In this document: in pieces, positions 8,845 to 16,825 of the stretch
Layout of the letters: each line of letters begins with the position of its first letter
Numbering within the stretch: position 1 is the first letter of the stretch
Assembly: GCF_031582905.1 (NCBI RefSeq)
Contig: NZ_CP133990.1
Coordinates: 186,001-250,000 of the forward strand
Reading direction: 5' to 3'
DNA length: 64,000 nucleotides
From: Pengzhenrongella sp031582905
Lineage (GTDB): Bacteria > Actinomycetota > Actinomycetes > Actinomycetales > Cellulomonadaceae
Notes under the pieces: model-generated
The model's database searches: none
The model's input: the letters and a program-made list of their open reading frames with translations, nothing else
Told to the model about the DNA's origin: nothing
Translations under genes and position numbers: made by a program

Positions 8845-10332
8845 TCAGCCAATGATCGGCCTCTCCTCGGGGTAGCGGATGACGCGCCGTCGGCTACGCA
8901 GTGCCAGGGCGGCGGCGAGGGTCATCGTGCCAGTACGGCCGACGAACATGAGCAGGGCCAGCACGTACTTGCCGGAGTCCGGCAGCGTCGGGGTGATGCC
9001 GGTCGACAGCCCGACCGTCGCGAACGCCGAGATCACCTCGAACAGCACGACGTCGAGGGTCAGCCCGGTGACGGCGAGCAGGGCGAGGCTCGCGACGAGC
9101 ACGATGGTCGCGCTGACCAGGGAGACGGCGATGGCCACCTGGAGGGCCTCGCGCGGGATCCGCCGGCCGAAGGCCTCCACGTCCCGGTCCCCGCGGGCCT
9201 CGGCGACGATCGCGAGCAGCATGACCGCGAGGGTGGTGACCTTGATCCCGCCCGCGGTGGAGGCGCTCCCGCCTCCGACGAACATCAGCGCGTCGAGGAG
9301 GAGCCACGTGCCCTCGTGCAGCTGGCCGACGTCCACGGTCGAGAACCCGCCCGAGCGCGGCATGACACCGGCGAAGAGCGACGCGAGCAGCGTCGCGTCC
9401 CAGTCCAGGGGGGCGAAGGTGCGCGGGTTGGTCCACTCGAACGCCGCCACGATGAGCGCGCCGAACACGACGAGGACCAGGCTGGTGACGAGGGTGAGCT
9501 TGGCGTGCAGGCTCCACCGCCGCGGCGTGCGCCACAGCGTGAGGAGGTTGAGCAGCGCGGGGAACCCCAGCGACCCGACGAAGACGCCGATGATGATCGG
9601 CAGCAGGACCCACCAGTCCGAGACGTACGGGTCGAGGCCCTCGGCGGTCGGGATGAAGCCGGCGTTGTTGAACGCCGAGATCGCGTAGAACACCCCGTGC
9701 CAGACCGCCTCGCCCCAGTCCTCGCCGAGCATGCGGAAGCGCGGGATCAGCACGAGGGCGATCGCGACCTCGAACGAGGCCGACGTGAGCACGACGATCC
9801 GCAGCAGCGACCCGACCTCGCCGAGCCGGCCGGTCTTGGTCTCCGCGCTGACCAGCAGGCGCTGGGTGAGCCCGATGCGCCGGGACACCGCGAGGCCCAG
9901 CAGGGACGCCAGGGTCATGACCCCCAGGCCACCGATCTGGATGCCGACGAGGATGACGACGTGCCCCCACGTGGACCAGTAGGTGCCGGTCGGCACCGTG
10001 ACCAGCCCGGTCACGCAGACGGCGGACGTCGCGGTGAAGAGCGCGTCGGCGAACGGCGCGCGCTCGCCGGTCGCGGTGGCGGCGGGCATCGACAGCAGCG
10101 CGGTGAACAGGGCGACGACCGACGCGAACACGCCGATCGCCAGCCGGGCGGGGGACTGGCGTGCGAGCCGGTCGAGCGCCTCGCGCCCCGGTGCGCGGTC
10201 GCGCAGGCGCGAGCGCGGCCCTGCACCCTCGCCCCGACGGTCACGGTCGCCCACTCTGGCACGTCCGTCGGGCGACGGCGTGCGGGCGTGCGGTGCCCTC
10301 GGTGTGAGCGGTGTGCCGGGTGGGGTCGCCAC
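8845..10332 (-). CDS. trkH: Potassium transporter membrane subunit TrkH/KtrB
   Basis: Up to 495 residues, with about eight membrane segments and the four pore loops of the Trk/Ktr/HKT superfamily: TSAVCVTGLV, SAFNNAGFIP, GGGSASTAGGIK and SAFATVGLSTG, each with the filter glycine. It moves K+ across the membrane under TrkA control. The start is uncertain: GTG 10332 gives a basic, Arg-rich cytosolic head of about 60 residues, and an in-frame GTG at 10253 would shorten it. It is divergent from acuC with only 18 bp between them. Confidence 0.92.
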   Translation of the reverse strand: MATPPGTPLTPRAPHARTPSPDGRARVGDRDRRGEGAGPRSRLRDRAPGREALDRLARQSPARLAIGVFASVVALFTALLSMPAATATGERAPFADALFTATSAVCVTGLVTVPTGTYWSTWGHVVILVGIQIGGLGVMTLASLLGLAVSRRIGLTQRLLVSAETKTGRLGEVGSLLRIVVLTSASFEVAIALVLIPRFRMLGEDWGEAVWHGVFYAISAFNNAGFIPTAEGLDPYVSDWWVLLPIIIGVFVGSLGFPALLNLLTLWRTPRRWSLHAKLTLVTSLVLVVFGALIVAAFEWTNPRTFAPLDWDATLLASLFAGVMPRSGGFSTVDVGQLHEGTWLLLDALMFVGGGSASTAGGIKVTTLAVMLLAIVAEARGDRDVEAFGRRIPREALQVAIAVSLVSATIVLVASLALLAVTGLTLDVVLFEVISAFATVGLSTGITPTLPDSGKYVLALLMFVGRTGTMTLAAALALRSRRRVIRYPEERPIIG

Positions 10333-10350
10333 CCGGCTACCGTGACGCCC

Positions 10351-11532
10351 ATGACCGACTCCGTGCGCGTGGTGTGGTCACCTGCGCTGCTCGGCTACAG
10401 CTTCGGTCACGGTCACCCCATGTCGCCGCTGCGCCTGGACCTGACCATCCAGCTCGCCCGCGCGCTGGGCGTCCTGCGGCCCGACGGCGTGCGCCTCGTC
10501 GACGCCGAGCCCGCGTCCGACGAGACCCTGCGCACCGTCCACGACGCCGACTACCTCGCCGCGGTCCGCGCCGCGTCGGTCGAGGGGCGTCCGGACCCGT
10601 CGCGCGGCCTGGGCACGGACGACGACCCGATCTTCCCCGGCATGCACGACGCCGCCGCGCGCATCGTCACCGGCAGCCTCGACGCCGCGCACGCGGTGTG
10701 GAGCGGCGAGGCGGTGCACGCGGTCAACATCGCCGGTGGCATGCACCACGCCATGCCGGACGCCGCGTCCGGGTTCTGCGTGTACAACGACGCCGCCGTC
10801 GCGATCCGCGCGCTGCTGGCGGCGGGCGCGCGCCGGGTCGCCTACGTCGACGTCGACGCCCATCACGGGGACGGGGTGGAGCGGATCTTCTGGGACGACC
10901 CGCGCGTGCTCACCGTGTCCGTGCACGAGAGCGGACGCACCCTGTTCCCCGGGACCGGGCACGTGACCGAGGTCGGCGGTCCGGGTGCCGAGGGCACGGT
11001 GGTCAACGTCCCCCTGCCCGCCGGCACCGGCGACCGGGGCTGGCTGCGGGCGTTCGACGCCGTCGTCGAGCCCGTGGTGCGGGCGTGGGCTCCGGACGTC
11101 GTGGTGAGCCAGCACGGGTGCGACGCGCATCGCGAGGACCCGCTGGCGCACCTGAGGGTGAGCGTCGACGCGCAGCGGTACGTCGCGCAGCGGGTGCACG
11201 CGCTCTCCCACGAGCTGGCCGACGGCCGGTGGGTGGCCCTCGGCGGTGGTGGCTACTCGCTGTTCGACGTCGTCCCGCGCGCGTGGGCCCACCTCCTCGC
11301 GATCGCGGCCCACGCCGACCTCGACGCCGCGACCCCCGTGCCGGAGTCGTGGCGGCGGACCGTCGAGACGCTCTCGGGGTCACCGGCGCCGCTGACGATG
11401 AGCGACGGGGTCGAGCCGGACTTCGCGCGGTGGGCGGACGGCTACGACCCGGCCGACGACCTCGACCGCGCGCTCCGCGCGGCCCGGCAGGCGGTGTTCC
11501 CGCTGCTCGGGCTGGACACCCACTACGACTAG
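10351..11532 (+). CDS. acuC: Acetoin utilization protein AcuC (class-I HDAC fold)
   Basis: A 393-residue member of the zinc-dependent histone-deacetylase/AcuC family, which removes acyl groups from lysines; in Bacillus AcuC acts on acetyl-CoA synthetase. Active-site features are visible: the His-His pair in GGMHHAMPDAASGFCVYND (about residue 133), zinc ligands Asp and His in YVDVDAHHGDG (about 167), Asp in SQHGCDAHREDPLAHL and the Gly-Gly-Gly-Tyr loop GGGGYS. ATG 10351 is chosen because a TACCGT -10 box ends seven nt before it, which fits a leaderless message. The longer frame upstream is only antisense to trkH/trkA. No acuA or acsA is seen in the window. Confidence 0.92.
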   Translation: MTDSVRVVWSPALLGYSFGHGHPMSPLRLDLTIQLARALGVLRPDGVRLVDAEPASDETLRTVHDADYLAAVRAASVEGRPDPSRGLGTDDDPIFPGMHDAAARIVTGSLDAAHAVWSGEAVHAVNIAGGMHHAMPDAASGFCVYNDAAVAIRALLAAGARRVAYVDVDAHHGDGVERIFWDDPRVLTVSVHESGRTLFPGTGHVTEVGGPGAEGTVVNVPLPAGTGDRGWLRAFDAVVEPVVRAWAPDVVVSQHGCDAHREDPLAHLRVSVDAQRYVAQRVHALSHELADGRWVALGGGGYSLFDVVPRAWAHLLAIAAHADLDAATPVPESWRRTVETLSGSPAPLTMSDGVEPDFARWADGYDPADDLDRALRAARQAVFPLLGLDTHYD

Positions 11533-11688
11533 GTGGCTCCGCTCGCCGGTCGCGGTGGGACGCCGGCGTCGTCCTCTTTCACACCGGCCGTGCAGGCCCT
11601 AGGGTGATCGCTGCACGTCCCGCCGTCGGCGGAGCACGAGTCCCCGTCGGCGCACCGCCGGCCCCGTCCCGGAGGAGCCCTGCGGCCC

Positions 11689-11895
11689 ATGTCGAGCGAC
11701 CAGCCCCGCGTGCGGTTCCTCACCGTGGCCGAGGTCGCCGAGATCATGCGGGTGTCGAAGATGACGGTCTACCGGCTCGTCCACTCCGGTCAGATGCCCG
11801 CCGTCCGGGTCGGCCGCTCGTTCCGGGTGCCGAAGGACGCGCTGGACCACTACCTGTCGACGGCGTACATCGAGGGCGACCGCCTCACCTCCTGA
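11689..11895 (+). CDS. Short helix-turn-helix (excisionase-family) DNA-binding protein
   Basis: 68 residues consisting of one MerR/excisionase-like winged HTH: LTVAEVAEIMRVSKMTVYRL, wing VGRSFRVPKDALDHYL. GGAGGAG lies just ahead of the ATG, and a TAGGGT box at 11600-11605 could be the -10. Although the family name is excisionase, there is no integrase or attachment site nearby. The gene sits directly upstream of the bS22 gene, an arrangement I recall as common in actinobacteria. It is therefore more likely a chromosomal regulator than a phage remnant. Target unknown. Confidence 0.85.
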   Translation: MSSDQPRVRFLTVAEVAEIMRVSKMTVYRLVHSGQMPAVRVGRSFRVPKDALDHYLSTAYIEGDRLTS

Positions 11896-12024
11896 TCCGG
11901 CCGGCCGGCCGCGCGTCGCGGCACCGTCGACGAAGACGGTAGGGTGACCACGGAATTGGCGTGCGTGGACGATCCGACCGCGCCGCGTGTCGATCCGACC
12001 AGCACCCGCAGATCGTGAGGACTC

Positions 12025-12123
12025 ATGGGCTCCGTCATCAAGAAGCGCCGCAAGCGCATGGCGAAGAAGAAGCACCGCAAGCTGCTGCGCAAGACGCGCC
12101 ACCAGCGTCGCAACAAGAAGTAG
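12025..12123 (+). CDS. Small ribosomal protein bS22 (AURKAIP1/COX24 domain)
   Basis: A 32-residue, extremely Lys/Arg-rich peptide: begins MGSVIKKRRKRMAKKKHRK and ends HQRRNKK. This matches the very short actinobacterial protein found in the 30S subunit and related to the mitochondrial AURKAIP1/COX24 domain. The start ATG follows GTGAGGA. A TAGGGT at 11940-11945 could be its -10, giving a leader of about 70 nt. A strong hairpin terminator follows six nt after the stop. Confidence 0.88.
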   Translation: MGSVIKKRRKRMAKKKHRKLLRKTRHQRRNKK

Positions 12124-12128
12124 TACTC

Positions 12129-12155
12129 CGGGCCCGGCAGCTGATGCCGGGCCCG
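12129..12155. terminator. Perfect stem-loop between the bS22 and HAD phosphatase genes
   Basis: Perfect 11-bp arms CGGGCCCGGCA / TGCCGGGCCCG separated by the 5-nt loop GCTGA, lying between two convergent genes. There is no T-run, as is usual for high-G+C actinobacteria. It could serve both strands. Confidence 0.8.
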
Positions 12156-12190
12156 TGGTGTGTCCGCCGCCGGTCGCTCCGGACGGCCGG

Positions 12191-13005
12191 CTACCCCTGG
12201 AGACGGCGCTGCACCGAGCGCAGCGCGAGTCCGACCACCCAGGCCACGCCCGCCCAGCTCGCCGTGCGCACTCCGCGCCGCGTCGCCGCCCGCCGCCGCC
12301 CGCGGAACTCGCGCACCGGCCACCCGGCGGCCAGCGCGTGGCGGCGCAGCCGCTTGTCGGGGTTGATCGCGAACGGGTGCCCGACGGCGGAGAGCACGGC
12401 GACGTCGTTCGCCGAGTCCCCGTAGGCGTAGGAGAGGTCCAGGTCGATCCCGTCCCGCTCGGCCAGGGCCCGGACCGCGCTGGCCTTCGCCTGGCCGTGC
12501 AGCAGGTCCCCGACGAGCCGGCCGGTGTAGAAGCCGCCGCGGTGCTCGGCCACCGTCCCGACGCAGCCGGTCGCGCCGAGACGCCGGGCGATGACGTCGC
12601 CGATCTCGACCGGGGTGGCGGTCACCAGCCACACCTCGTGACCGGCGGCGAGGTGCTCGTCGAGCAGCGCGCGGGTGCCGGGGAAGATCCGCAGCTCCAT
12701 GACCTGGTCGTAGACCTCCTCGCCGATCGCGACGACCTCGGCCACGGAGTGCCCCGTCATGATGTTCAGCGCCGACGAGCGGATCTCGTCGATCTGCTCG
12801 GTGTTCTCCCCGAACAGCTGGTAGCGCGCGTTCATCACGCCCGCCCAGGCGATGTCACGCAGCCGGAAGAACCCACGCTCGTACAGCCCGCGTGCGAGGT
12901 GGAACGCGCTCGCGCCGCGGATGATCGTGTTGTCCACGTCGAAGAAGGCGGCGATCCGGGGTCCGGTCAGGGGGCGGAGGTCTCGCCGGGCGTCGGATCG
13001 GGCAC
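12191..13005 (-). CDS. HAD-IB family phosphatase, SerB-like (one frame break at the N-terminus)
   Basis: A phosphohydrolase of the HAD-IB group with motif I FFDVDNTIIRG, motif II TATPVEI, and motif III/IV Lys plus YGDSANDVAVL; a hydrophobic stretch near the C-terminus may anchor it. The nucleophile motif FFDVD lies upstream of every usable start in its own frame. A GTG at 13005, preceded at six nt by the -10 box TACAGT, opens in a different frame. Adding one base at the G5 run 12970-12974 joins the two into 271 residues beginning VPDPTPGETSAPLTG. The restored start is therefore inferred but well supported. The true substrate is not evident; phosphoserine or a lipid phosphate are options. Confidence 0.85.
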
Positions 13006-13039
13006 CCGGTCACTGTAACGAGCGTGCCAGGGTTGTCCC

Positions 13040-13365
13040 ATGACTCTCCGTGCGTCGATCGACGAGCCCGCCGACGAAGGGCCCGACGAGCGGCCCGACG
13101 AGCCCCGCGTCGTGCTCCTCGGGCGTGCCGGCTGCCACCTGTGCGACGAAGCGCGCGAGGTGGTCCGGGCGGTGACGGCCGAGACCGGGGACGCCTGGCG
13201 CGAGGTGGACGTCGACGCCGCGGCGGCGCACGACGGCGGCGCGCTCCAGCGGGAGCATGGCGAGGAGGTGCCCGTCGTGCTCGTCGACGGCGTCCCCCGC
13301 GGCTTCTTCCGGATCGACCCCGACCGGTTGCGCAAGGCCCTCGCCGCGCCGCCCCCACGCCCTAG
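13040..13365 (+). CDS. Glutaredoxin-like thiol protein (DUF836 type)
   Basis: About 108 residues with a thioredoxin-like fold and the redox motif GRAGCHLCDEAREVV (CxxC, about residues 30-38), followed by VPVVLVDGVPRGFFRID typical of the glutaredoxin-like family. As sequenced, the frame runs straight on into rex without a stop. Adding one C at the C5 run 13352-13356 ends it at TAG 13363-13365. The gene is divergent from the HAD phosphatase gene (34 bp apart). In other actinobacteria a similar small protein precedes rex, so separate proteins are more likely than a fusion. Confidence 0.78.
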
Positions 13366-13396
13366 CCTGACGGCGACGACGGCGAGGGAGCCCCGG

Positions 13397-14128
13397 GTGA
13401 CCAGTCTGAGCACGAGCGGTCCGATCACGAGTGGTCTGGGCACGACCGTGCGCCCGGCCACCCGCCCCGCCGCGGCGGGGGTGCGCGACATCCCGCCGGC
13501 CACCGTCGGCCGGCTGCCCGTCTACCTCCGGGCCCTCGGCGTGCTCGCCGAGCAGGGGGTGACCACGACGTCGTCCCGGGCGCTCGCGGCGATGGTGGGC
13601 GTCGGTCCGGCGCAGCTGCGCAAGGACCTGTCCCACCTCGGGTCCCACGGGACCAAGGGGGTCGGCTACGACGTCGGCCGCCTCTCGCGGCGGATCACGG
13701 TGGTGCTGGGGCTGACCAGCCGGCGGCACGTGGTGATCATCGGGGTCGGGCACCTGGGACACGCGCTCGCCAACTACTCGGGCTTCGCGGGCCCCGACTT
13801 CGCCGTCGCCGGGCTGGTCGACGCCGACCCGGTCGTCGTCGGCACCACGGTGGCGGGGCTGCAGGTCGAGCCGACCGACCGGCTGGAGGACGTCGTCGTG
13901 CGCACCGGCGCGACCATCGCGGTGATCGCGACCCCGGACGTCGCGCAGCAGGTGTGCGACCGGGCGGTCGCCGCAGGCGTGTCCGGGGTGCTGTGCTTCG
14001 CACCTCGCGCGCTGCGGGTCCCGCCCGACGTCGACCTGCGCGCGGTCGACCTGGGGTCGGAGCTGCAGATCCTCGCCTTCCACGACCGCAAGCGCGGCCG
14101 TGCGGCGGGCGGGACGCTCGGGCCCTGA
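13397..14128 (+). CDS. rex: Redox-sensing transcriptional repressor Rex
   Basis: About 243 residues: an N-terminal winged helix (LAAMVGVGPAQLRKDLSHLG, recognition-helix region) and a C-terminal Rossmann domain with the NADH loop VIIGVGHLGHALANY and a domain-swapped helix at the end. Rex binds DNA when the NADH/NAD+ ratio is low and leaves it when NADH rises; in actinobacteria it controls nuo, cytochrome bd and related genes. I start it at GTG 13397 because GGGAG lies eight nt ahead and a TAGCCT box (13363-13368) could be its own -10. The reading frame is continuous with the glutaredoxin-like ORF. No hemA follows, unlike in Streptomyces. A matching operator is at 34635-34650. Confidence 0.9.
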   Translation: MTSLSTSGPITSGLGTTVRPATRPAAAGVRDIPPATVGRLPVYLRALGVLAEQGVTTTSSRALAAMVGVGPAQLRKDLSHLGSHGTKGVGYDVGRLSRRITVVLGLTSRRHVVIIGVGHLGHALANYSGFAGPDFAVAGLVDADPVVVGTTVAGLQVEPTDRLEDVVVRTGATIAVIATPDVAQQVCDRAVAAGVSGVLCFAPRALRVPPDVDLRAVDLGSELQILAFHDRKRGRAAGGTLGP

Positions 14129-14210
14129 CCGCTCGGGCCCCGACCGCTCGCGCGCCGGCCCACGACCGCTCGGGTGAGCGGGCGTCGACGCCCGCGGCGG
14201 CACCACGCGC

Positions 14211-14257
14211 GCGAGGGGCGCCGAGCCCGCGTGGTCGCGGTGCTCGACGCCCCTCGC
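14211..14257. terminator. Bidirectional stem-loop between rex and the YceI gene
   Basis: Outer arms GCGAGGGGCG (14211-14220) and CGCCCCTCGC (14248-14257) pair perfectly, and inner GAGC/GCTC extends the stem after a small internal loop. It lies between two convergent genes and lacks T-runs. Confidence 0.7.
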
Positions 14258-14280
14258 CGGGCGTGCGGGGGTGCTGCGGC

Positions 14281-14835
14281 TTAGGCCTGCTTGATGGCCG
14301 AGATCTCGAGCGCGACCTTGACGTTGTCGCTGACCAGGAAGCCGCCGGTCTCCAGTGCGGCGTTCCAGGTGAGGCCGAAGTCCTTGCGCGAGATGTCGGT
14401 GGTCGCGGAGAAGCCGGCGCGGGCGTTGCCGAACGGGTCGGTCGCGGTGCCGTTGAACTCCAGGTCGAGCTCGACGGTCCTGGTCACGCCGTGGATGGTG
14501 AGGTCGCCGACCAGCACGTAGTCGTCGCCCTTCGCAGAGACGGAGGTCGAGGTGAACGTCCACGTGGGCATGGTCTCGACGTCGAAGAAGTCGGCGCTGC
14601 GCAGGTGGCCGTCGCGGTTGGCGTCGCGGGTGTCGATCGTCGCCGGGTCGAGCACGGCGGTCACGGAGGAGGACGCGAGGTCCTCGCCGATGACGATGGA
14701 GCCCTCGGTGATGGCGACGGAGCCGCGGACCTTCGCGATCCCGGCGTGACGGGTGGTGAAGCCGGCCTCGCTGTGGGACGGGTCGATGGTCCAGGTCCCG
14801 ACGAGGGTCTCGGTCGGCAGGGTCGTGGTGCTCAT
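14281..14835 (-). CDS. YceI-family lipocalin-like protein
   Basis: 184 residues forming one YceI domain: GTWTIDPSHSEAGFTTRH near the start, VRGSVAITEG, a SADFFDVETMPTWTFTST strand and the C-terminal VSDNVKVALEISA. YceI barrels bind isoprenoid or polyprenyl ligands in characterised examples. No signal peptide is visible, so it is probably cytoplasmic. It is transcribed divergently from a MarR-type regulator, with palindromes in the shared gap, so regulation by that protein is likely (inference). Confidence 0.93.
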   Translation of the reverse strand: MSTTTLPTETLVGTWTIDPSHSEAGFTTRHAGIAKVRGSVAITEGSIVIGEDLASSSVTAVLDPATIDTRDANRDGHLRSADFFDVETMPTWTFTSTSVSAKGDDYVLVGDLTIHGVTRTVELDLEFNGTATDPFGNARAGFSATTDISRKDFGLTWNAALETGGFLVSDNVKVALEISAIKQA

Positions 14836-14865
14836 GGGGTCCTCCGTGGCGGTCGCGGTGGATCA

Positions 14866-14892
14866 TTGAAGACTCAACGATCCGTTAGTTGA
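14866..14892. promoter_or_regulatory. Overlapping inverted repeats in the YceI/MarR divergent promoter
   Basis: Two overlapping symmetric elements lie in a markedly A+T-rich patch: TTGA-N4-TCAA at 14866-14877, and TCAAC-N9-GTTGA at 14874-14892 (14 of 19 positions symmetric). A possible -10 (TACTAT) follows toward the MarR gene. Position and size suit a dimeric MarR operator controlling both genes. No binding evidence. Confidence 0.5.
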
Positions 14893-14972
14893 TATTTCTA
14901 CTATGCTTGGGGCTGTCGCGCAAGGCCTCGTCCGTCCCGGCGGGTTGCCGCGTCCCGGAGGAGGTCCGTCCC

Positions 14973-15479
14973 ATGTCCACGTCGTCGTCGCAGACGCCCA
15001 CGCCCAGCACCGCGTCCGGCGTCGAGCCCGTGCGCTGGCTCGACGCCGAGCAGCAGGGGCACTGGCGTGCGTTCCTCGTGGGCACCGCGCGGCTGCAGGA
15101 CGCGCTGGGTCGCCAGCTCGACCGGGACAGCGACCTGTCGCTGAGCGAGTACGAGGTGCTCGTCCGGCTCTCGGAGTCGCCGGACCGCACGCTGCGCATG
15201 TCGCTGCTCGCCGACGAGCTGGCGCACTCCCGCAGCCGGATCACCCACACCGTGCGCCGGCTGGAGGCGGCCGGCCTCGTCGAGCGCCAGGCCTGCGACT
15301 CCGACGGGCGCGGCGTCAACTGCCACATGACCGACGCCGGCCTCGCGCGCCTGGAGGCCGCCGCGCCGGGCCACGTGCAGGCCGTCCGCACCCACCTCGT
15401 GGACGTGCTGACCGACGACCAGCTGCGCGCGGTCGGCGAGGCGATGACCGCGGTGCGCGAGGCGCTCGAGCGCGGCTGA
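14973..15479 (+). CDS. MarR-family transcriptional regulator
   Basis: 168 residues with a winged-helix core: DLSLSEYEVLVRLSESP (helix before the HTH), MSLLADELAHSRSRITHTVRRLEAAGLV (HTH and recognition helix, about residues 75-103) and the wing DSDGRGVNCHMTDAGLARL. ATG 14973 is selected over an upstream in-frame start at 14889 because GGAGGAGG precedes it and the earlier start would overlap the promoter. It probably represses itself and the divergent YceI gene in response to a small ligand. Confidence 0.92.
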   Translation: MSTSSSQTPTPSTASGVEPVRWLDAEQQGHWRAFLVGTARLQDALGRQLDRDSDLSLSEYEVLVRLSESPDRTLRMSLLADELAHSRSRITHTVRRLEAAGLVERQACDSDGRGVNCHMTDAGLARLEAAAPGHVQAVRTHLVDVLTDDQLRAVGEAMTAVREALERG

Positions 15480-15551
15480 CACGGGCCGATCTCACACCGG
15501 CCGGACCCTCGCGGGCACCCAGCACGGGTGGTGGTTTGCGAGACTGGGGGC

Positions 15552-16229
15552 ATGGTCGCCACCACGGTCCACCTCATGCGGCACGGCGAGGTCCACAACC
15601 CCGCCGGCGTGCTGTACGGCCGTCTGCCCGGGTACCACCTGTCCGAGCGCGGGGTCGCGATGGCCGAGCGGGTCGCCGCGCACCTGGCCGGGGACCGGGA
15701 GCCGGCACCGGGGCACGACGCGACCGAGCGGGCCGACGTCGTCGCGGTGTTCGCCTCGCCCATGGAGCGCGCGCAGGAGACCGCGGCACCGGTCGCCGCC
15801 GCCTTCGGCCTGACCATCCGGACCGACGACCGCCTGCTCGAGGCCGGGAACCGCTTCGAGGGCCGGACCTTCGGGGTCGGTCCCGGGTCGCTGCGCCGTC
15901 CGGCGAACTGGCCGCTGCTCGTCAACCCGTTGCGGCCGTCGTGGGGTGAGCCCTACCGGCACCAGGTGCGACGGATGCTCGCCGTCGTCGACGTCGCCCG
16001 GGAGGCGGCGCGCGGCCACGAGGCGGTCCTGGTCAGCCACCAGCTCCCGGTGTGGGTGACCCGTCTGGCGCTGTCCGGCGAGCGGCTGTGGCACGACCCG
16101 CGCCGCCGCGAGTGCACCCTCGCCTCCCTCACGTCGCTGCGCTTCGACGACGACCGGCTCGTCGGCCTGCACTACACCGAGCCCGCTGCCGACCTGCTGC
16201 CCGCCGCGAAGCCCGTCCCGGGGGCATGA
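15552..16229 (+). CDS. Histidine phosphatase (phosphoglycerate-mutase superfamily)
   Basis: 225 residues with the phosphohistidine motif LMRHGEVHNPAGVLYGRLPG at the start, FASPMERAQETA in the middle and the second catalytic His in VLVSHQLPVWV. Substrate unknown. It starts at ATG 15552, where GAGACT, a weak -10, ends six nt before. It overlaps the next gene (ATGA, 16226-16229) and heads the cytochrome-c maturation operon, an arrangement I recall from other actinobacteria. Its role in that process is not established. Confidence 0.9.
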   Translation: MVATTVHLMRHGEVHNPAGVLYGRLPGYHLSERGVAMAERVAAHLAGDREPAPGHDATERADVVAVFASPMERAQETAAPVAAAFGLTIRTDDRLLEAGNRFEGRTFGVGPGSLRRPANWPLLVNPLRPSWGEPYRHQVRRMLAVVDVAREAARGHEAVLVSHQLPVWVTRLALSGERLWHDPRRRECTLASLTSLRFDDDRLVGLHYTEPAADLLPAAKPVPGA

Positions 16230-16825
16230 GCGTGCGCCGCGGAGCGGTTGTCGCCCTCGTCGCCGCGCTCGCCCTGGGCGGGTGCACGGCCGGGACGAGC
16301 ACCGGCAACGGGTACACCGAGGACGGGCAGTCGAGCGGGTACATCTCGAGCGACGGCAGCACCCAGACGTGGGCCCCGGACGAGCGCGGGGAGCCCGTGG
16401 AGGTGAGCGGCACCGACTTCACCGGGGCGCCGGTCGACGTCGCGGACTGGCGCGGCGACGTCGTCGTCCTCAACACCTGGTACGCCGCCTGCCCACCGTG
16501 CCGCGCGGAGGCGCCGGACCTCGTCGCGCTGGCGACCGAGTACGCCGACGACGGCGTCCACCTCCTCGGCATCAACGGCACCGACGACGCCGGCGCGGCG
16601 CAGGCCTTCGAGCGGACGTTCGACGTCCCGTACCCGTCGCTCGCGGACACCGACAACGGGGCCGTCGCGGCCCTGCAGGGCTACGTCTCGATCAACGCCG
16701 TCCCGACCACGGTCGTGCTGGACCGCGAGGGCCGCGTCGCCGCGCGCGTGCTCGGCCTGGCCGACGGGTCCACCCTGCGGGCGATGGTCGACGACCTGCT
16801 CGCCGAGCCGGTCGCCGCGGCATGA
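16226..16825 (+). CDS. resA: ResA/TlpA-like thiol-disulfide lipoprotein
   Basis: 199 residues: lipoprotein signal with lipobox LGGC (Cys about residue 19), a Gly/Ser-rich spacer and a thioredoxin fold with the active site WYAACPPCRAEAPDL (CxxC, about residues 90-93), cis-Pro in NAVPTTVVLDREG. It reduces the apocytochrome-c haem-binding cysteines outside the membrane, receiving electrons from CcdA encoded next. ATGA overlaps join it to both neighbours. Confidence 0.93.
   Translation: MSVRRGAVVALVAALALGGCTAGTSTGNGYTEDGQSSGYISSDGSTQTWAPDERGEPVEVSGTDFTGAPVDVADWRGDVVVLNTWYAACPPCRAEAPDLVALATEYADDGVHLLGINGTDDAGAAQAFERTFDVPYPSLADTDNGAVAALQGYVSINAVPTTVVLDREGRVAARVLGLADGSTLRAMVDDLLAEPVAAA

Noticed and set aside
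8374..10350. Upstream extension of the AcuC frame by about 660 codons
   Set aside because: It is antisense to trkA and trkH; the leaderless -10 at 10338 and homology place the start at 10351.
11689..11895. Excisionase as a sign of a prophage or integrative element
   Set aside because: No integrase, attachment repeat or phage gene is nearby, and it sits beside a ribosomal protein gene.
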